8,493 nt of DNA, taken from contig CAJYIG010000026.1 of the NCBI GenBank assembly GCA_913774725.1, positions 1 to 8,493 on the forward strand, read 5' to 3'. The notes below the pieces were generated by a model that worked only from the letters and a program-made list of their open reading frames with translations, had not been told where the DNA came from and searched no databases. This document shows, piece after piece, positions 6,140 through 8,493 of the stretch (positions within the stretch are counted from its first letter, which is position 1; each line of letters opens with the position of its first letter). The position numbers and the translations under genes are program-made. The DNA is from an uncultured Curtobacterium sp. (GTDB taxonomy: Bacteria; Actinomycetota; Actinomycetes; Actinomycetales; Microbacteriaceae).

Positions 6140-6538
6140 CTACCGGGGGCGGCGGATCCGGATCGGGCCCTTCGCGGTCGACGGGTCGACGACGCTCCCG
6201 TTCTGGGTGATCTCGACCTCGCCCCGGGCGACCATCCGCCGCGCGGCCCGACGCGCGGGTTCCATCAGGGGGCGCCAGTCGTCGGGTTCGAGGGACCGTG
6301 CGACCTCGGACGGGCAGATGCTCGAGGACCGCGAGCGCGCGGCGAGCAGTTCGTCGATCCGCTGTTCGAGGGCGCGGTCCGTGGCGTCCACGCCGTGCTT
6401 CCGGCAGGCTGCCGAGCACCACTTCGCGTCGGGGGAGGCCGACGACGGCATCCGCCGACCGCAGGACGCGCAGGTGCGTTCCGCGTGTGTCAGTTCCGAC
6501 GCCGAGGCGTCTGCGGCGGTCCGGATCGCTCGTCCCAT
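6140..6538 (-). CDS. DUF2256/DUF3253 zinc-ribbon and winged-helix-like protein
   Basis: A small basic protein of 132 residues from the ATG at 6538. The N-terminal part has a probable zinc-binding Cys4 set, C23/C26 (CASCGRR) and C41/C45 (WCSAACRKHG), resembling DUF2256. The C-terminal part, residues 57-130, matches DUF3253: LEQRIDELLAARSRSSSICPSEVARSLEP, then DWRPLMEPARRAARRMVARG, and finally VDPSTAKGPIRIRRP. SICPSEVAR reads like a short winged-helix segment, so nucleic acid binding is possible, but no function is established. An upstream in-frame ATG at 6547 gives three more residues; I prefer 6538 because GAGG lies 9 nt before it. A longer open frame to 6625 would overlap the divergent GH13 start. 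The stop is 36 nt before the SDR start, so the two may be cotranscribed. Confidence 0.85.
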   Translation of the reverse strand: MGRAIRTAADASASELTHAERTCASCGRRMPSSASPDAKWCSAACRKHGVDATDRALEQRIDELLAARSRSSSICPSEVARSLEPDDWRPLMEPARRAARRMVARGEVEITQNGSVVDPSTAKGPIRIRRPR

Positions 6539-6592
6539 GGGCACCATCCTCGTCCTGCGGTCCGACACGACCCACAGCCCAGGCTCGGCTGG

Positions 6593-6605
6593 CACGATCG
6601 GAGCG
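6593..6605 (+). promoter_or_regulatory. -10-like box close before the GH13 start
   Basis: CACGAT at 6593-6598 stands 7 nt before the GTG at 6606, the same arrangement as at 2405 and 2447. GGAG at 6600-6603 is only 2 nt from the start codon, too close for a normal ribosome binding site. A leaderless transcript is therefore the simpler reading. No clear -35 box is seen in the 67-nt divergent gap. Confidence 0.35.
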
Positions 6606-7946
6606 GTGAACGACGACGACACCACCCCCGTCCGTCCCGCCGAACCCGCGTGGGTCGAGCACGCGATGTGGTGGCACGTGTACCCGCTCGGCGCGGTCGG
6701 TGCCGAGGTCCGTCCGTCGACCCCGGTCGACGACCGCCCGGTCGAACACCGCCTCCAGCGGCTCGTACCGTGGCTCGACCACGTGGTGGACCTCGGGCTG
6801 AACGGGCTGCTGCTCGGTCCGGTCTTCGCATCCTCGACGCACGGCTACGACACGGTGGACCACTTCCGGATCGATCCGCGGCTCGGCGACGAGTCCGACC
6901 TCGCCGCGCTCGTGTCCGCGGCGCACGAGCGCGGGATCCGCGTGGTGCTCGACGGGGTCTTCAACCACGTCGGACGCGAGCACCCGGCGTTCCGAGCCCT
7001 CGAGGAGCAGGGGCCCGGTGCCCCGACCGCCGAGCTGTTCGCGGTGGAGCGGTCCGGGTGGCAGGCCGGTGACCCCGTGCCGGTGCGTGACTTCGAGGGG
7101 CACGACATCCTCGTCGCCCTCGACCACGACGGTCGGGCAGCGGAGGACCTGGTCGTCGAGGTGATGACGTACTGGCTCGACCGTGGGATCGACGGGTGGC
7201 GGCTCGACGCGGCCTACGCCGTACCACCGTCGTTCTGGGCACGGGTGCTGCCCCGGGTGCGCGAGCGCTTCCCGGACGCATGGTGGAGCGGTGAGGTCAT
7301 CCACGGGGACGCTGCCGCGATCGTGCAGGCGTCGACGATGGACTCGACCACGCAGTACGAGCTGTGGCAGGCCGTCTGGCACGGCATCGCCGACCGGAAC
7401 TGCTTCGAGCTCGCCCACGCCGTCGAGCGCCACGACGCCCTGCTCCCCGCGTTCGTGCCCACGACCTTCGTCGGCAACCACGACGTCACCCGCATCGCGA
7501 GCGCGGTGGGGGAGCGGTTCGCCGGCCACGCCGCAGCGGTGCTGTTCACCGTCGCGGGGACGCCGGTCGTGTACGCGGGCGACGAGTACGGCTGGACGGC
7601 GGTCAAGGAGGAGCGCGAGGGCGGCGACGACGCCGTCCGCCCGGAGCTCCCGGCGGCCCCGCCCGCGCCGATCGGTCTGACCCACGTGCACGAGGCCCTG
7701 ATCGCCCTGCGGCGGCGGAACCCCTGGCTGCACCGCGCGCACACCGACGTGGTGCACCTGACCAACACCGCGGTGGTGCTGCGGACGGCGACGGCGGACG
7801 CGGCGGTGGTGACCGCCCTGAACCTGGCGGACGACCCGGTCGAGGTGCCCGCGGCCGACGCGACGCGGGTCGAGGCGGGCGGTGGCGACCTGCGGGACGG
7901 GACCCTGCGCCTCCCGGCCGCCGGCTGGGCCGTCCTGACGGCCTGA
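6606..7946 (+). CDS. GH13 alpha-amylase-family glycosidase
   Basis: A 446-residue enzyme of the alpha-amylase superfamily, acting on alpha-glucosidic bonds. All four conserved regions are present: region I DGVFNHVG (D116-H121), region II GWRLDAAY with nucleophile D201 and R199, region III WWSGEVIHGD with acid/base E230, and region IV FVGNHD with H292 and D293. The barrel starts almost at once with HAMWWHVYPLG, so there is no N-terminal starch-binding domain and no signal peptide; the enzyme is probably cytosolic. Domain B is short, and a small beta domain closes the protein (VVTALNLADDPVEVP to AAGWAVLTA). It probably trims imported maltooligosaccharides or a similar alpha-glucoside, but the substrate cannot be fixed. 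GTG at 6606 is the most plausible start; the frame stays open far upstream, but that part is antisense to the DUF3253 and SDR genes. Confidence 0.93.
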   Translation: MNDDDTTPVRPAEPAWVEHAMWWHVYPLGAVGAEVRPSTPVDDRPVEHRLQRLVPWLDHVVDLGLNGLLLGPVFASSTHGYDTVDHFRIDPRLGDESDLAALVSAAHERGIRVVLDGVFNHVGREHPAFRALEEQGPGAPTAELFAVERSGWQAGDPVPVRDFEGHDILVALDHDGRAAEDLVVEVMTYWLDRGIDGWRLDAAYAVPPSFWARVLPRVRERFPDAWWSGEVIHGDAAAIVQASTMDSTTQYELWQAVWHGIADRNCFELAHAVERHDALLPAFVPTTFVGNHDVTRIASAVGERFAGHAAAVLFTVAGTPVVYAGDEYGWTAVKEEREGGDDAVRPELPAAPPAPIGLTHVHEALIALRRRNPWLHRAHTDVVHLTNTAVVLRTATADAAVVTALNLADDPVEVPAADATRVEAGGGDLRDGTLRLPAAGWAVLTA

Positions 7947-7963
7947 CGCTCCCGCGGACAGAA

Positions 7964-8031
7964 CGAGACTCGGGCTGGGCGACCGTTCTCGCACCGATCG
8001 GCGCGAGATGTGTCGCTCAGCCCGAGTCTCG
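7964..8031. terminator. 68-nt near-perfect palindrome, probable bidirectional terminator
   Basis: A 20-nt arm at 7964-7983 (starting CGAGACTCGGGCTG) pairs with 8012-8031 with a single G:T wobble-type mismatch. After a 3x3 internal loop, TCTCGC (7987-7992) pairs with GCGAGA (8003-8008). The 10-nt tip itself contains the palindrome CCGATCGG (7994-8001). The element starts 17 nt after the GH13 stop and ends 17 nt before the last base of the minus-strand permease gene, filling the convergent gap almost symmetrically. There is no T run on either side. It is either a strong two-way terminator or a member of a dispersed palindromic repeat family. Confidence 0.8.
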
Positions 8032-8048
8032 GGGCAGGAGAGCCAGTC

Positions 8049-8493
8049 CTACTTGCGCGCGGACGCCGCCCGGCGCTTGTTGAACACGTCGAACGCGACG
8101 GCGGCGAGCAGCACCAGGCCCTTGATGAGCGACTGGTACTCGGTGCCGACACCGAGGATCGACATGCCGTTGTTCAGGATGCCGATGATGAGACCACCGA
8201 CGATCGCGCCCGGCACCGTACCGATGCCGCCGGTGACCGCGGCGCCACCGATGAACACGGCCGCGATGGCGTCGAGCTCGAAGCCGTTGCCGGCACCCGG
8301 GGCGGCCAGGTTGAGCTGGCCGGTGAAGACCACGCCCGCCAGGGCCGCGATGACGCCCATGTTCACGAAGAGCAGGAACGTGACGCGCTTCGTCTTCACG
8401 CCGGACAGCTGCGCGGCGAGGGCGTTGCCGCCGATCGCGTAGACGTGGCGACCGAACACCGAGCTGCGCATGACCACCGAGTAGATGACCACG
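8049..8493 (-). CDS. mmsB: MmsB-type sugar ABC transporter permease, C-terminal part
   Basis: The C-terminal 147 residues of an inner-membrane permease for a monosaccharide ABC importer; the gene enters from the right edge, so its start is outside. The sequence FGRHVYAIGGNALAAQLSGV is the conserved permease block of the XylH/AraH/RbsC/MmsB superfamily. The blocks FVNMGVIAALAGVVF, FELDAIAAVFIGGAAVTGG, VGGLIIGILNNGMSILGVG and LIKGLVLLAAVAFDVFNKRR fit the MmsB (ChvE-GguAB-like) branch best. About three to four hydrophobic membrane segments are visible, and the protein ends in a basic tail (KRRAASARK). It should work with an ATP-binding subunit and a substrate-binding protein, presumably coded further right. 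Known substrates of this branch include arabinose, galactose and xylose; which applies here is not shown. The GTG at 8492 is internal, not the start. Confidence 0.9.
   Translation of the reverse strand, partial: VVIYSVVMRSSVFGRHVYAIGGNALAAQLSGVKTKRVTFLLFVNMGVIAALAGVVFTGQLNLAAPGAGNGFELDAIAAVFIGGAAVTGGIGTVPGAIVGGLIIGILNNGMSILGVGTEYQSLIKGLVLLAAVAFDVFNKRRAASARK

Noticed and set aside
5754..6605. Long N-terminal extension of the GH13 frame
   Set aside because: The extra sequence is antisense to the SDR and DUF3253 genes and shows no domain; the GH13 barrel begins just after the GTG at 6606.
4664..7072. 802-residue open frame on the plus strand
   Set aside because: It is antisense to the CsbD, SDR and DUF3253 genes and out of frame with GH13; no family motif was found.
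5094..7994. 966-residue open frame on the minus strand
   Set aside because: It runs antisense or out of frame to the SDR, DUF3253 and GH13 genes, which have clear family motifs; its product is low-complexity Arg/Gly-rich, as expected of GC-rich shadow frames.
1..8493. A mobile island or new multi-gene defence system
   Set aside because: There is no transposase, integrase, toxin-antitoxin pair or nuclease, base composition appears even, and the genes are mixed in orientation with chromosome-typical families.

Overview
The window is about 8.5 kb of very GC-rich DNA. It is most likely a chromosomal segment of a high-GC actinobacterium of the Microbacteriaceae type; Curtobacterium is my best guess. 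This rests on GC-rich third codon positions, GTG starts, start codons placed 6-7 nt after a TAnnnT-like hexamer (the usual look of leaderless actinobacterial genes), and the gene families present. No rRNA, tRNA, insertion sequence, phage gene or CRISPR array was found. No stretch longer than about 300 bases lacks a gene.

Layout, left to right: (1) the 3' part of a GH35 beta-galactosidase (+), with a six-copy 18-bp repeat coding a linker; (2) a palindromic intergenic element at a convergent junction; (3) a 100-residue conserved actinobacterial protein (-); (4) divergent from it, an App1/DUF2183 phosphatase-like protein (+), followed 29 nt later by (5) a radical SAM protein of the spore photoproduct lyase family (+); (6) two hairpins at the next convergent junction; (7) a small CsbD-like stress protein (-); (8) a PRISE-type short-chain dehydrogenase (-) whose stop codon lies in a 27-bp tandem duplication; (9) a DUF2256/DUF3253 zinc-ribbon and winged-helix protein (-); (10) divergent from it, a GH13 alpha-amylase-family enzyme (+); (11) a 68-nt near-perfect palindrome at the third convergent junction; (12) the C-terminal part of an MmsB-type sugar ABC permease (-), running off the right edge.

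The genes do not form one operon or one obvious system. Two themes show. One is carbohydrate use: GH35, GH13 and a monosaccharide ABC permease. The other is stress or damage response: the SPL-family protein, the CsbD-like protein, and possibly App1. I see no clear new defence or biosynthetic system. The points most worth following are the SPL homologue in a presumably non-sporulating lineage, with its catalytic Cys and Tyr residues apparently kept; the hairpins at all three convergent junctions; the compact, probably leaderless promoters; and the two in-frame tandem repeats, one in a linker and one over a stop codon.
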